Source of the DNA: Agarophyton chilense
Lineage: Eukaryota; Rhodophyta; Florideophyceae; Gracilariales; Gracilariaceae
Direction of reading: 5' to 3'
Assembly (NCBI GenBank): GCA_030374765.1
Contig: JARGXX010000071.1
Location: 1,364,001 to 1,428,000 of the forward strand
Length of the DNA stretch: 64,000 nucleotides
In this document: piece by piece, positions 19,279 through 29,600 of the stretch
Numbering within the stretch: the stretch's first letter is position 1
Layout: every line of letters starts with the position of its first letter
Translations under genes and position numbers: made by a program
The notes under the pieces: generated by a model
The model's input: the letters and a program-made list of their open reading frames with translations, nothing else
What the model was told of the DNA's origin: nothing
The model's database searches: none

Positions 19279-21342
19279 TCATTTCTTGTGCTGTCGAGCC
19301 CACATATCAGCGTACACCCCACCGTGTTCAACCAACGAACTATGCTTCCCAGACTCGACTATTCGCCCGTGATTCAAGACTATTATGTTGTCTAAGCCTG
19401 CCACAGTAGAAAGTCTGTGTGCAATAAAAATTGCGGTCCTCGCTATAGTCAAGTCATTTAAGGACAATAGTATTTGTTCTTCAGTTTTGCTGTCCAAACT
19501 GCTCGTCGTCTCGTCGAGGCACATCAAGACAGGGTCTTTCAGAAGAGTTCTGGCTATTGCAAGCCTTTGCTTTTCACCACCCGAAAGCTTCAGTCCCCGC
19601 TCTCCCACTTGGGTGTCATATCCATGCGGGAAGTGCATGATTGCGTCGTGCAACGATGCCTGCCTTGCGGCATCCATTATTTCTTCATTAGAAGCCCCTA
19701 GTCTTCCATACCCAATATTGTATCCAACAGTATTGTTGAACAGAACAGTATCCTGGGGAACGACACCAATATGCGATCTCACACTTTGTAGGTCCAGATC
19801 CCATATGTCTTGACCATCAATAAGAATTCTCCCAGACATAGGCCGATACAATCCGAACAACAAGCGCAAAACTGTAGATTTCCCACACCCACTTGGTCCT
19901 ACAATCGCCGCTGTACTTGCATTGGGTACTTCAAAAGAAATTGTGTCCAGTATCAGCCTCTCATCCGAATATCCAAATGACACATCGTCAAATGTCACAG
20001 AAACTCCCGAGTCACGTTGTTTCAGCACCAGCGGTGGAGCGTTCTTTTTAGGAGAATCCGGTGCAGAGGTCTTCTGAGCTAAAAGCGAAAACATCGCTTC
20101 CATGTCAATAAGGCTCTGCTGAACTTCTCTGTACACTGTTCCCAGAAAGTTTAAAGGGAGGGAAAGTTGGAACAACATCCCATTGACCATCACCAGATCC
20201 CCAATCGTCATAGAACCTTGCGCAATGTGGTGACTAGTCATTAGCATGATGGACGTCAACGCAGTCGAAAAAATTGCATTCTGACCAAAGTTCAAGAGGC
20301 TTAGTGAACCTTGGTTTTTAACATGTGCGTTTCCGTACTGTCTCAGGAAACGAGCATACTTTTCCGTCTCATGGTCCTCGTTCCCGAAGTACTTCACGGT
20401 CTCATAGTTAAGCAATGAATCAACTGCACGAGAGGACGCTGCAGTATCGGCTTGATTCATATCTTTTCTAAAACGTATTCTCCAATGTGTTGTTCCAAAC
20501 GTGAATAGAGTGTAGAGCCCCACTGTGATAGCTGCGACGCCAGCAAACTCTGGCCCGAAGCGACTAGCAAGTATTCCGCAGACCATACTAACCTCCACCA
20601 CAGTTGGAGCAACGTTGAAAACCATACTTCTTAACATGAAATCAATACCTTTCTGACCTCTATCGATCACACGTGCCAACGCTCCAGTCTCGCGTTGTAG
20701 ATGGAATGAAAGTGGTAAAGCGTGAAGATGTCTAAAAGTATTTACAGCGACATCAACAATCGCTTTTCTTGCAACTGCAGCAAATACAGCATTTCGAACT
20801 TCACCAGAAAGTGAAGCACCTGCTCTTGCCGCTCCATATCCAATCAGGGCAGCAGTCGGAATCAAAATGGAAGTAGGCGCTTGCGCCACCGATGTAGAAG
20901 TAGAAATGGCATCAACAGCATACTTGAAGAAAAATGGAACACTAACCGAAAGAATCTTGCTGGCTCCCAGGAGGCCTACGGCCAACATAACCCTTCTCTT
21001 AATGTACGAATCATCGGTTGGCCACAAATACCCAGAGAGATTGCGAAGAACGCGTAGAGATCCGGCCCGAGTTATTGATCCGGACGTGTGAGGCCCCCCC
21101 GCCCCAGAGGGCCCAACAGCTGAAAGGGAGCGAGATATGATGAATGCATTTGCAGGGAGATCGCTTTTCCAAAGCTGGCCTCTGGTGCCGTACGAATCAA
21201 GCAAAGCAAAAGATTTCTTGGATCGCTGATGAGTCTGTCCTTTACGCCTCTCCAGAACAGACCCGCGAAAATAGCGCTTCACTTGATAGGTTTGGAAGTC
21301 GGGACGAATACGCAATACAAAGGGCCTCAATCTGGTCTGCAT
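19279..21342 (-). CDS. Mitochondrial ABC half-transporter, Atm1/ABCB7 type
   Basis: 687 residues from the ATG at 21342. The Arg-rich N-terminus ([14 protein letters not shown]) fits a mitochondrial presequence. One six-helix membrane domain lies at about 110-410, with the Atm1-type stretches [13 protein letters not shown] and [23 protein letters not shown]. One nucleotide-binding domain follows: Walker [10 protein letters not shown] at about 482-490, signature LSGGEKQR near 586, Walker B VLMCLDE with the catalytic Glu near 611, and H-loop His near 642. Atm1/ABCB7 exports a glutathione-linked sulfur or iron-sulfur species from mitochondria for cytosolic Fe-S protein assembly. All ATPase residues are present and the length fits the family. 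Confidence 0.95.
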   Translation of the reverse strand: MQTRLRPFVLRIRPDFQTYQVKRYFRGSVLERRKGQTHQRSKKSFALLDSYGTRGQLWKSDLPANAFIISRSLSAVGPSGAGGPHTSGSITRAGSLRVLRNLSGYLWPTDDSYIKRRVMLAVGLLGASKILSVSVPFFFKYAVDAISTSTSVAQAPTSILIPTAALIGYGAARAGASLSGEVRNAVFAAVARKAIVDVAVNTFRHLHALPLSFHLQRETGALARVIDRGQKGIDFMLRSMVFNVAPTVVEVSMVCGILASRFGPEFAGVAAITVGLYTLFTFGTTHWRIRFRKDMNQADTAASSRAVDSLLNYETVKYFGNEDHETEKYARFLRQYGNAHVKNQGSLSLLNFGQNAIFSTALTSIMLMTSHHIAQGSMTIGDLVMVNGMLFQLSLPLNFLGTVYREVQQSLIDMEAMFSLLAQKTSAPDSPKKNAPPLVLKQRDSGVSVTFDDVSFGYSDERLILDTISFEVPNASTAAIVGPSGCGKSTVLRLLFGLYRPMSGRILIDGQDIWDLDLQSVRSHIGVVPQDTVLFNNTVGYNIGYGRLGASNEEIMDAARQASLHDAIMHFPHGYDTQVGERGLKLSGGEKQRLAIARTLLKDPVLMCLDETTSSLDSKTEEQILLSLNDLTIARTAIFIAHRLSTVAGLDNIIVLNHGRIVESGKHSSLVEHGGVYADMWARQHKK

Positions 21343-22277
21343 GGTTGGATGTCAGCTATATCTAGGGCTTCACGACATTTGGCATGGGGACCTGGAAAGC
21401 AATGCCGCATTGGATGACCACAAGCCGCCTACAAGAAACCACAGCCGAGCAAGCGTTAATTGTTCTGCCCATGCGTTCACGGATCGAGGGGCGAAGGATA
21501 TGTTGGGGGCGTGCAGATTGATAGTCGGATCCCAAGTGGGGTTTTCCCTGGCTCGTGAAGGGGCCGCAAACGGGATCGACCATTCCCGTGTTGCAGAGGG
21601 CCGAATAATTCACCAATTGGAAATGATTTCCTGAAAAAAATCTTTTTCAAAGATGCTCCAAACACTTTGCGGAGTTGCCAGGTGTGCTTGTACCGCAACA
21701 TGATGTTGTGGTGGCGCGTTTTTGGGCACTCGTGCAAGCAAAGCAAAACGCAGAGAAGGGCCCCGTGACGCGCCATCAAGCAACCCCAGTGGTCGGCAGC
21801 TTTTTGCAAATTGCACTCATTCGTCACGAAAGTCGACACCGGTAGAGACATTGCTGTCCCAGTTTTTCTTCATCCTGACCTCAACGACTAGTCTACCACC
21901 AAAGATTATTGATCGTGTCCTGTGATTCTCCATCGTTAATCATCGGCAACTGGCCAATAGCATCCTGGCCAATACAAACGCAAAGCGCTAAAAACGCACT
22001 GCAAGGTAAGGTTAGCCTATAACTGTTACTGTATCTGGGCTCCCTTACTTCGCGAGATCAACGCGTTTACACTGTGACTGTAGTTGACCAAGCGCCGTCG
22101 CACGTTTCCCGTCCCCTTCCAAAAATTTCGCCCGGTTCCGATATATGCGCACCACTTCACAAGCGAATGTCGTCCACAAGAAACTGTCAGCTGCAAATCC
22201 TGACCTTGTTTATGATGAATCAACTAATAAGATTTACATCTGTACAAAGCTAATGCAAGTCTATATGCTACGCGTGA
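21343..22277. other. Intergenic, about 930 bases
   Basis: Promoter side of the ABC transporter gene and 3' side of the LRR gene. A minus-strand frame of 124 codons with an ATG at 21851 shows no domain and is not called. Confidence 0.45.
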
Positions 22278-25200
22278 TCATATCACCGCCAAAGGCGATG
22301 ACGAGTTCTTGTTCAACTCTACCGTTCTGCGGATGTTCAACAAAGAAAGGTCGTCATCCATGAAGAGCAGGCTCTGAATCACAGCCTTACGCTCCTTGGG
22401 CCCCAGCTTGTAGAACTCCCGTCGAGTAATGCCTTCAGTCGGTCTGGAAGGTCGAATCATGTCCATGAGATGAGTCCAGATGTCCCCCAATTCGCTCACA
22501 GCCATACCATCCTGAAGCCACAATTGCTCTTTTTCCATATGTAATTGCCGCAGATCTGGGATAGTCCAGCGGCCATCCCGGTCAGCGTCGACGATAGTGA
22601 ACATATAGTCCACAGCTCCATTCGACGAAATATTATTCAACACTGACAACAGTATTGAAAACTCTGCAAGCGTCATTCTCTTCGGATCGCGACAGTGCGC
22701 GGACATGGCCAGTTTCACAGCTCCGGGCAGTAGAGTCTTCCGAGAAACACAAAACCTTTGCACATCTTCTACCCCAAGTGCACAATTCACCGTAACTCCC
22801 CCACTGCGTGAAATTTTGCCCGGGGCAACCTCTGTTGCAAAGCACCCCTTCACGGATCTAATTTGATCCATGGATAAACCGCTTGCAACGCCTTCAAAGA
22901 TGCCTACCTCAGCAGCAATCAAGGCAGCATTCAACTTTCCTTCTCTTACCTCCTTTGGGCAGACTGGTCGGGCTTCGCCACCAACTCGGCTCTTGCTCCT
23001 CGCTCGCAAGCCGTGAATGACTAGTGCTGACCCAATGGCCACTGCCTCAGGCATCTTGACAAGAGAGAATAGACCAAACCTCGAGCGCCGGCCTTCCATG
23101 AATGCCTTGATCAGCGACTCGATTCCAGAGTCACAGGGGCACGAAATATCTGTTGGCATGCATGACATGGAAACTGAACGTGGAAAATGGGCGTCGATGT
23201 TTCTGAGAGTCATATCGTTCATTCGCGGGAAGTCTGCGCTGGCGCTCGGAACGATGTGATTCAGCTGTGAAAAGCTTGATGACGGACTGGCGGCCCGACT
23301 TGATTTGCCCGACAGTGGGGCACCATATTGACTGTGGCCCATAGCTTCGTCTTCACTGTCGAGATTAGACCCAACGGTATCCTCCATCACGTTTGCAAGT
23401 CGTTCCTCTCCGTCATAAGCTCGCAGTCGTGCGCCCCAATAGGTCATAAACGACTCAGACGATATCCTGCGGTTCATTCCATCTACAGGATGGTTCGGCA
23501 CTCCAGCTTCCGGCGTGGTAGACTCGATCTCGTATGAAGAACCATATGCAGCTCGGAACAACAGTGGGCCGGCGCACTTTGGTAGTCCACACGCTCGAGC
23601 GATTCCAGCAAAGCTGTCCAGGGTCCCATAGCCACCGACATCCATAAATGCTGCCTCCACAGATGCCCGTTCGGTGCGTTCCTTGTTCTTCCCATGTGTC
23701 CTCATCTCCCCACCAGCCTGTGAACCGAAACTACGACCAGATCGTCCAGCTCGCTCGCGTAGTCTTCTAGACAAGTCCGAGAGAGAGGTGATTTGTTTTC
23801 GCTTGTCGGAAACGATTCCGTCCAGGTCCCCACTAGAAGACGAGCTCGTATTGTTAATGTTTTCGCCATCGTCGTCGATATGCTCCAACTCAAAGTCGAC
23901 GCTGTCGCAGTTCGCACCTACGTACTTAGGCCCTTGTGGGTTCGGGTTCTTGGTAGCGCACAGGGGGGTTGCGTTGTCAACTTTCTTCACAGAGTGACTC
24001 GGGGACAAAGAAGCCACGGCATGTTCTCTTCCCAATTGGTATACATGAGACGTATCATTCGCATTCAAAGGATCCTGGAAAATGGTGATTTGGTCAACAA
24101 GCGATGGCGCCTGAGCCTTCATGGTCGAGCGATATCTTCCCGAACCAATGATGACTTTGGCAGTTTGTGGGGAGAGCGAAACCATCTGGCTTAATATTTT
24201 TTCCGACGGAGCGTACATTATCACAAGGTCCGAGAAGTGAATTTTCTCAGGTTCATGCGTTACTACGCCAATATCCGCGGCGCTAATGACGACATTGCCA
24301 CACTTGTTGAGCCCATCTTCCACTGCATAGCGAGCAAGACGCCGGAAGCCAATTAAAAGTACTTTGACGATAACGTGCTCGGCAGGCTTTGGCGGAGTTT
24401 GAGGACGAGAGCGATGAATTTCTCTTGGAGAAACGCTTCTCTTCGTCGGTGCAACTGGTGGATTCACTTTCCGGCGTAGAGGTGTGGGTGATGACGACTT
24501 TGGCATGACAGGCGGCGTTGTACGACCGCGGACAACACGTGAAGGCTTCACGCCACGTTTGCCAGAGAAATTGATGTTGAGCACGATACGACGCAGCGCA
24601 GCGGACACCCTGGCTTGGGAGGGCTCACCGTCGGCCACGAGAGTGACCGAAGTGTCAATGTTGAAAACGGAAAGGACAGGACATTGAAGCAACGGGGTAA
24701 GATCAATTTTACCTGAGAGACGATTTCCACCAAGACGGAGAGAGCGCAAATTTTGAGTTGCTGTTAGTGGAGACAAATCAATCGGGTGCTCATGTATTGA
24801 ATTATCCTCGAGATACAGAGAACGCAGAGCTTTGCACTGGCGCAAGGGTGACAGGTCAATGGTTTGGAGGTTGTTGTCATGAAGCCATAATCTCTCCAGT
24901 TGCAGACATGAGGACAGTGGGGACAAATCGATTGACGAAATATGGTTGCTGTTGAGAGTGAGAACAGTGAGATTAGGGCAGTAGGCCAGGGGACCAAGGT
25001 CGATTGCAGGCAGCGCATTTGCTGAAAGAGATAAGTCTCGTAGTTGATGCTGGGTGTTAGCCAAGGCAGTGAGAGCGACGGTATGAAGCGAGAGACCAGA
25101 GAGAGAAATATTATCTGTTCGTTCGGTGAGGGGAACGGTGTGAGGGCGTGCATGAGTGTCGAGTGCACGAATAACCGGCCGAGGGCACGGTGGTGCGGGA

Positions 25201-25361
25201 GGGTTGGAGGGAGTATTGACGAAAGACACAAGCGACTGCACGGAATCACTTCTCGGCAGGGGACCGCATGGAGTTTGTGGGGGTGAGCTGTTGAGGAAGG
25301 AGGGGCAGACGGACAGGTCGGGGGTCGGGGAGGAAAGGGGGTCGGGGTGTGAGCTGTGCAT
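22278..25361 (-). CDS. Leucine-rich-repeat protein with PP2A B''-like EF-hand C-terminus
   Basis: 1027 residues from the first ATG at 25361; the frame extends upstream only through a TTG. After a Ser/Pro/His-rich N-terminus, about six LRRs (residues about 65-255) follow the pattern IDLSPLxxCxxLxxLxLxxNxL. Pro-rich linkers lead to a Rossmann-like stretch (VKVLLIGFRRLARYAVEDG, about 325-430) that recalls a receiver or dinucleotide fold without a clear phospho-Asp site. A long disordered middle follows. The last 150 residues match the core of PP2A B''/PR72 regulatory subunits in spacing: MTLAEFSILLSVL, then the EF-hand loop DADRDGRWTIPD, then WTHLMDMIRP and a final helix. This suggests calcium-responsive phosphatase targeting, but the match is by eye. 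The combination is unusual. A pyrimidine-rich leader precedes the ATG. Confidence 0.75.
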   Translation of the reverse strand: MHSSHPDPLSSPTPDLSVCPSFLNSSPPQTPCGPLPRSDSVQSLVSFVNTPSNPPAPPCPRPVIRALDTHARPHTVPLTERTDNISLSGLSLHTVALTALANTQHQLRDLSLSANALPAIDLGPLAYCPNLTVLTLNSNHISSIDLSPLSSCLQLERLWLHDNNLQTIDLSPLRQCKALRSLYLEDNSIHEHPIDLSPLTATQNLRSLRLGGNRLSGKIDLTPLLQCPVLSVFNIDTSVTLVADGEPSQARVSAALRRIVLNINFSGKRGVKPSRVVRGRTTPPVMPKSSSPTPLRRKVNPPVAPTKRSVSPREIHRSRPQTPPKPAEHVIVKVLLIGFRRLARYAVEDGLNKCGNVVISAADIGVVTHEPEKIHFSDLVIMYAPSEKILSQMVSLSPQTAKVIIGSGRYRSTMKAQAPSLVDQITIFQDPLNANDTSHVYQLGREHAVASLSPSHSVKKVDNATPLCATKNPNPQGPKYVGANCDSVDFELEHIDDDGENINNTSSSSSGDLDGIVSDKRKQITSLSDLSRRLRERAGRSGRSFGSQAGGEMRTHGKNKERTERASVEAAFMDVGGYGTLDSFAGIARACGLPKCAGPLLFRAAYGSSYEIESTTPEAGVPNHPVDGMNRRISSESFMTYWGARLRAYDGEERLANVMEDTVGSNLDSEDEAMGHSQYGAPLSGKSSRAASPSSSFSQLNHIVPSASADFPRMNDMTLRNIDAHFPRSVSMSCMPTDISCPCDSGIESLIKAFMEGRRSRFGLFSLVKMPEAVAIGSALVIHGLRARSKSRVGGEARPVCPKEVREGKLNAALIAAEVGIFEGVASGLSMDQIRSVKGCFATEVAPGKISRSGGVTVNCALGVEDVQRFCVSRKTLLPGAVKLAMSAHCRDPKRMTLAEFSILLSVLNNISSNGAVDYMFTIVDADRDGRWTIPDLRQLHMEKEQLWLQDGMAVSELGDIWTHLMDMIRPSRPTEGITRREFYKLGPKERKAVIQSLLFMDDDLSLLNIRRTVELNKNSSSPLAVI

Positions 25362-27372
25362 TGCGAGAAAGGTGTGGTGCAACGGGTGCTGAGGATGAGG
25401 GCTGCAGGGGGGAGGGAGCAACACAAACCGAAGACCCCGACGATGGAGAAGGGGTTAGGGGGGAGAGGACGGAGAAGACAAGGCAGGAGAAAAGGAACAA
25501 TGGAGGGGTGGGGGGGAGGGTGTCAAAGTAGGGCTGGGTGGTTGGAGGAGAGAAGTGCGAGAGACGCGCAGGCGGCGCGAGCGCGGCGAGTAAGTGCGCG
25601 CGTGCGCGCAGGGCGCGGCGCACGACCGGAGGCTCCCTCCCGCAGCTTTGAAAATATCGGCTATTCATGCGCGCGCGCCGTGTCACGTGTGGAATCTGTC
25701 CAAACGACTGTACAACACGGCTGCCATGAAATTGTCACGGGGGGGGGGGCGGCACGTTCCACTGCGAGCGCTGGCTTCCACTACTGGGCGCGTGCTGCGC
25801 GCGCGCGCAGCGGGAGCCGCTGCTGGAGCGGTCTCTCGCGAGGGCGTGTGCGCGGGGAGGGAGGTCAATGGGGTATGTGGCAGTGTGGCGAGCCAGTCTG
25901 TTGCCGTGGCCTTTTTTCCTTGTGCCTTCTTCATTGCGACTGGCGGCGTGAAGAAAGAGACTGTGCGTCTGCCGCTGTTGCAATTCAGCCGTCTCCCTCG
26001 ACCGACGGCGCCGTGGCTCGATGGCAGGCCACAATCATTTCAGCACCCACGTACTGTCGTGTGCCTCTGTAGGTAACCCTGTAGCTCCGTGGAAGAATGT
26101 GTGTACATTTTGTCTGCAATTTCGCGCCTCTCTCTATATCGCTGACCATTTGTCCATTTCACAGTATTCGCGAGTGCTGCATTCTGTCGCTCCTGACACT
26201 TGACTCATCAAATCGTTGCCATTCTGGCGCATTAAAGGCCAATCAGCGGCGCTGCTGCAGTGGGAGCAAACGCGGGGCGCGTCCGTCATTTGATAAGAAC
26301 CACGTAAACAACTCGGTGCTTGGTCGGCGTATACCACACGAGTCCGGAATGCGGTAACTCCTTTTTTAACTTTTGAGGTGTCGGTCTCGCAATCTTTTGC
26401 GGCATATATTTTGTCAACTGTTAGAACACAATGCAGTGTGTTGCCCATGCGCTCGCTTTTGAGATGATTGTCAAGTGAGGCAAGTCGCGCGGTGTGCGGC
26501 TGACTTCTAATCACCGTGAGCCTCCTCCGTCAGACGTGGCTGCTTTCTTGAGCTCGAGCTCTCTCGACAGCGAGAGCGCATTGCAACGAATGTCGAGCCA
26601 GCGCAGAAAATCGCATCGCCATTTCTCGACCACCGATTGAGGTCAAGCGCCAAATGAAATCCGTGAACGGGCGCTTTTTAAGGATGCGCCCAAGTGGTCA
26701 GCTTTTTCCTACACATTCAATTTCAACTAATGCCTTTTACCCAATTGCTGCAGTAATGTAGGTGCAGCTTTTTCGCACTTTGCTGCAATGCAATTGGCAC
26801 GTTGGTTTCCGAGTCTCCTTAGTGGTTGTGGGCACTTGCGCTAGGCGCAATGGTGGTGGTCAGGGAAGAACTGTGCGCACAAACCGGACCAAGTGTGTGT
26901 GAATTGAAGCGCGCTCTCATGACCATCTGGTGGCAAGACACAACGAGCTAGGGAAAAAAAGTAAGGTTTTGTTTGTTTGCTGAGCGCGCAGGTTGAGAAA
27001 GGGCATGTGCTTGTACGTATTCCATTCGTATGGCGTGACGCGTTTTCAGCACAAGTGCTGCGCTAGGGTGGGGCACTGGATGAAGCAAACAGTTGGTGGT
27101 AGAGCCAAATGTGCTTCAGAGCGCACGGCACATTGCGAGACACGACGACAGGTGCTGGCGTTCTGGAAGGTTGGGAACACAGCCATGTGGTAAAATTAGA
27201 AGGATAGCGAACGTAATGTGGAGCTTTAGCAATGGAGTCGTTGAGGCTGGTGTACGCGGGTAGAGCTTCCTGTGGGAGGAAATATCGATACGGAATGGGG
27301 TTAGCAATCTACTTGGATGGTCTGCTACGCTAACAGTGGTACAGAACATTGTACGCTACAATATGTATATCG

Positions 27373-27410
27373 CTAGAGCTCTTGGAGAAGCTCTAGTAGT
27401 CGGCTACTAG
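27373..27410. repeat. Two overlapping perfect hairpins
   Basis: CTAGAGCT (27373-27380) pairs with AGCTCTAG (27389-27396). CTAGTAG (27393-27399) pairs with CTACTAG (27404-27410). The two stems share CTAG, so they exclude each other. Function unknown. Confidence 0.6.
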
Positions 27411-28744
27411 TAGTAGGCAATGGTGGTACATATGTTAGTTCATTTGAGTGCCATTGATGTGCAGGAGCTGGTGTGAATGGGTGATTAAAGGGCGCATTTG
27501 CAAAAAGGTAATTGATATGATTGGTGGGATTTCACACGTAAACAGTTGTGGATTTCAAAAAGGAGAGCTACATTTGTGAATGGACGTGTGTGTGTAACTG
27601 CGATGCAGATATGTGCGTTGTCCGTTGAGATGGCGCTGCACAAACTTGCATGACGCTAGCTAGCTAGGGGGCATGCAGGGGTTGTGAAGGGTAGGCAGGA
27701 CGGACGACGACGATTCGCGAAAGGTACAGTTGCTGATGGCATGCAGCTTTGACTGCTTCCACTGCGTAACTGTACAAGGTGTAATGGTCGCTTTGTCTTG
27801 TCTGTCCGCGCGGGTAAAGACGGACGGGTACAGGGCTGTCGAAAGCTGCGTGGTGTGAAGAGGCAGAATTAGGAGTGGATTAGTGTACTCGTAGGAAAAG
27901 CGGTTTCCGCGGCGGCGAGACAAGAAGTGGCACTGATTGATTTGTCGTCGGGCGCGCACGGTTGGAGCGGAATTGTGCAAGTGAAGTTATGTACGACAGA
28001 GGGGAGAAGAAGGACGCAGTGAGGGGATGATTTTTTTTGGTGCGCGCTGGGTGGACGGACAAACGACGGGCAAGGAGTGACGGGCGGGAGACGCGAGACG
28101 GCGTGGCAGCCGCACAAAGCAAGTGAGCATTGAGACGTGGAGTAAAAGTATCTTAGATACGCGAGTATTTTGGGGAATACTTTGTGTGTATTTTTTATTT
28201 ATTTATTTATTTATTCACGTTGTGTGCGGGCGGCGCGCGCTGAGACAATCGTTCCACGGGTGTGATGATGACACAAGCGTGACAGCGTTCCACCAAACGC
28301 GAAACGGACGCGTCTGGAGAATACTGTTACACGTCGCCACAAAAACGCTGTCCATTGCTGGGCGCCGCACGTTGCTGTGCGCCGCGCGTTGCGCTCAGGC
28401 AATGGTGCTTAACCACTGTGTCGTTCGTGTCGATTGACAAAATATCGTCGCTGTTGCGCTCTCCGTTGCGCCACAATTTTGCCAAAAAAATAAAATAAAA
28501 TCACCCCGCGCCCGCGTCCACAGCGTCCAGCTGTGTCTGTCCGTTTCTGTTTGTTGCTCTGCCTCGTCGCTGTAATTCACACTGCGCCGTATCTCGCGCC
28601 GTGCTTGTGTAAGCTTCTTTCCAGTTTCATCCCGCCATGTGATAGATCACTTGTACTACTTGTGACAACTCTGTTGGGTATCTCTATCATACCTCCCCTT
28701 TCCCATCGCTTCCTCAACTGCCTACAATACAATGTCGCTCTCCC

Positions 28745-28773
28745 TCATCATCATCATCATCATCATCATCATG
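28745..28773. repeat. CAT triplet microsatellite
   Basis: About nine uninterrupted TCA units in non-coding DNA. Confidence 0.95.
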
Positions 28774-29600
28774 TGATGCACAGCACGGTAACAACACCAA
28801 CATTCAATCGTGACTTGTTTGTATATCTCCAGCAAAACGTGTCCCCAGTACTCACCGACGGTACGCACCGACAGTACGCACCATCACACAAGCGTCATGC
28901 CACAAAAATCCTACCTCTTTGGAAAACAATATCTTGATAAAAATCCGCGCTTGTTGCTGCTGCAGAACGCCAATACATGAGATCGCACATCGAATCCACA
29001 CAACCCTTCGTCAATAGACGCTGTTCTTCATCTCCATGCATTTTTTCCCCCATCTCTCACACCCCAGAATCCATGGCGAGACGTGTATCGCCAAACCTCA
29101 TCCGCGGAAAAGGAGCACAACCCTTTACAGTCACTACCTCACGAGTTCGTCACACCGCCAAATGCGCCCTGCAATGAGCCCTTTCACACATTCATTACAC
29201 ACCGATATACCACTCTTAAAGCTATACCCAAACTTTTCAGTTTTACCCACCCCTCACAAACATCACTCGTACAAAGTGACGCTTGTGGCAGTGGTAGCAA
29301 TCACAACGGCTCATTCTGGAACATCTTTGGTGAGCCAGCTTTTGGGCTTTGTGGTCACAACAAGGCCAGAAAAACATTGAAAAACACATCGCTACACGCA
29401 ACATCGCTTTATTTGAGACGCCCCAGTTTAAACAGCACCAGATACCCGACCCCCCGTAACAAAGTGTGCGAACCGCAACCAATGCTTCTGCGCCATTATT
29501 GGCGTCCTTCAAGCTAAGTTGCCCAATTCCTCGTGGACGTCTTGACCTGCAGCGGCCCATGAGCTCAGTCAAAAGAACCTTGTAGTTGTTTTTACTCACA

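Larger units (their letters stand above)
25362..29600. other. Gene-poor stretch, left part (GC-moderate)
   Basis: I see no supportable gene. The first 200 bases are purine-rich on + (leader of the LRR gene), and a G11 run lies at 25739-25749. Other items: a GAGCTCGAGCTC palindrome near 26551, overlapping hairpins at 27373-27410, a TTTA repeat (28194-28214) and a CAT triplet run (28745-28773). Frames up to 238 codons occur but are compositional. Confidence 0.5.

Noticed and set aside
21477-21851. 124-codon minus-strand frame with ATG
   Set aside because: No recognisable feature; lies in the ABC transporter promoter region.
25356-26076. Frames of 238 and 160 codons upstream of the LRR gene
   Set aside because: Arg/Gly/Ala-rich, no domain, overlap the purine-rich leader; no credible evidence of coding.
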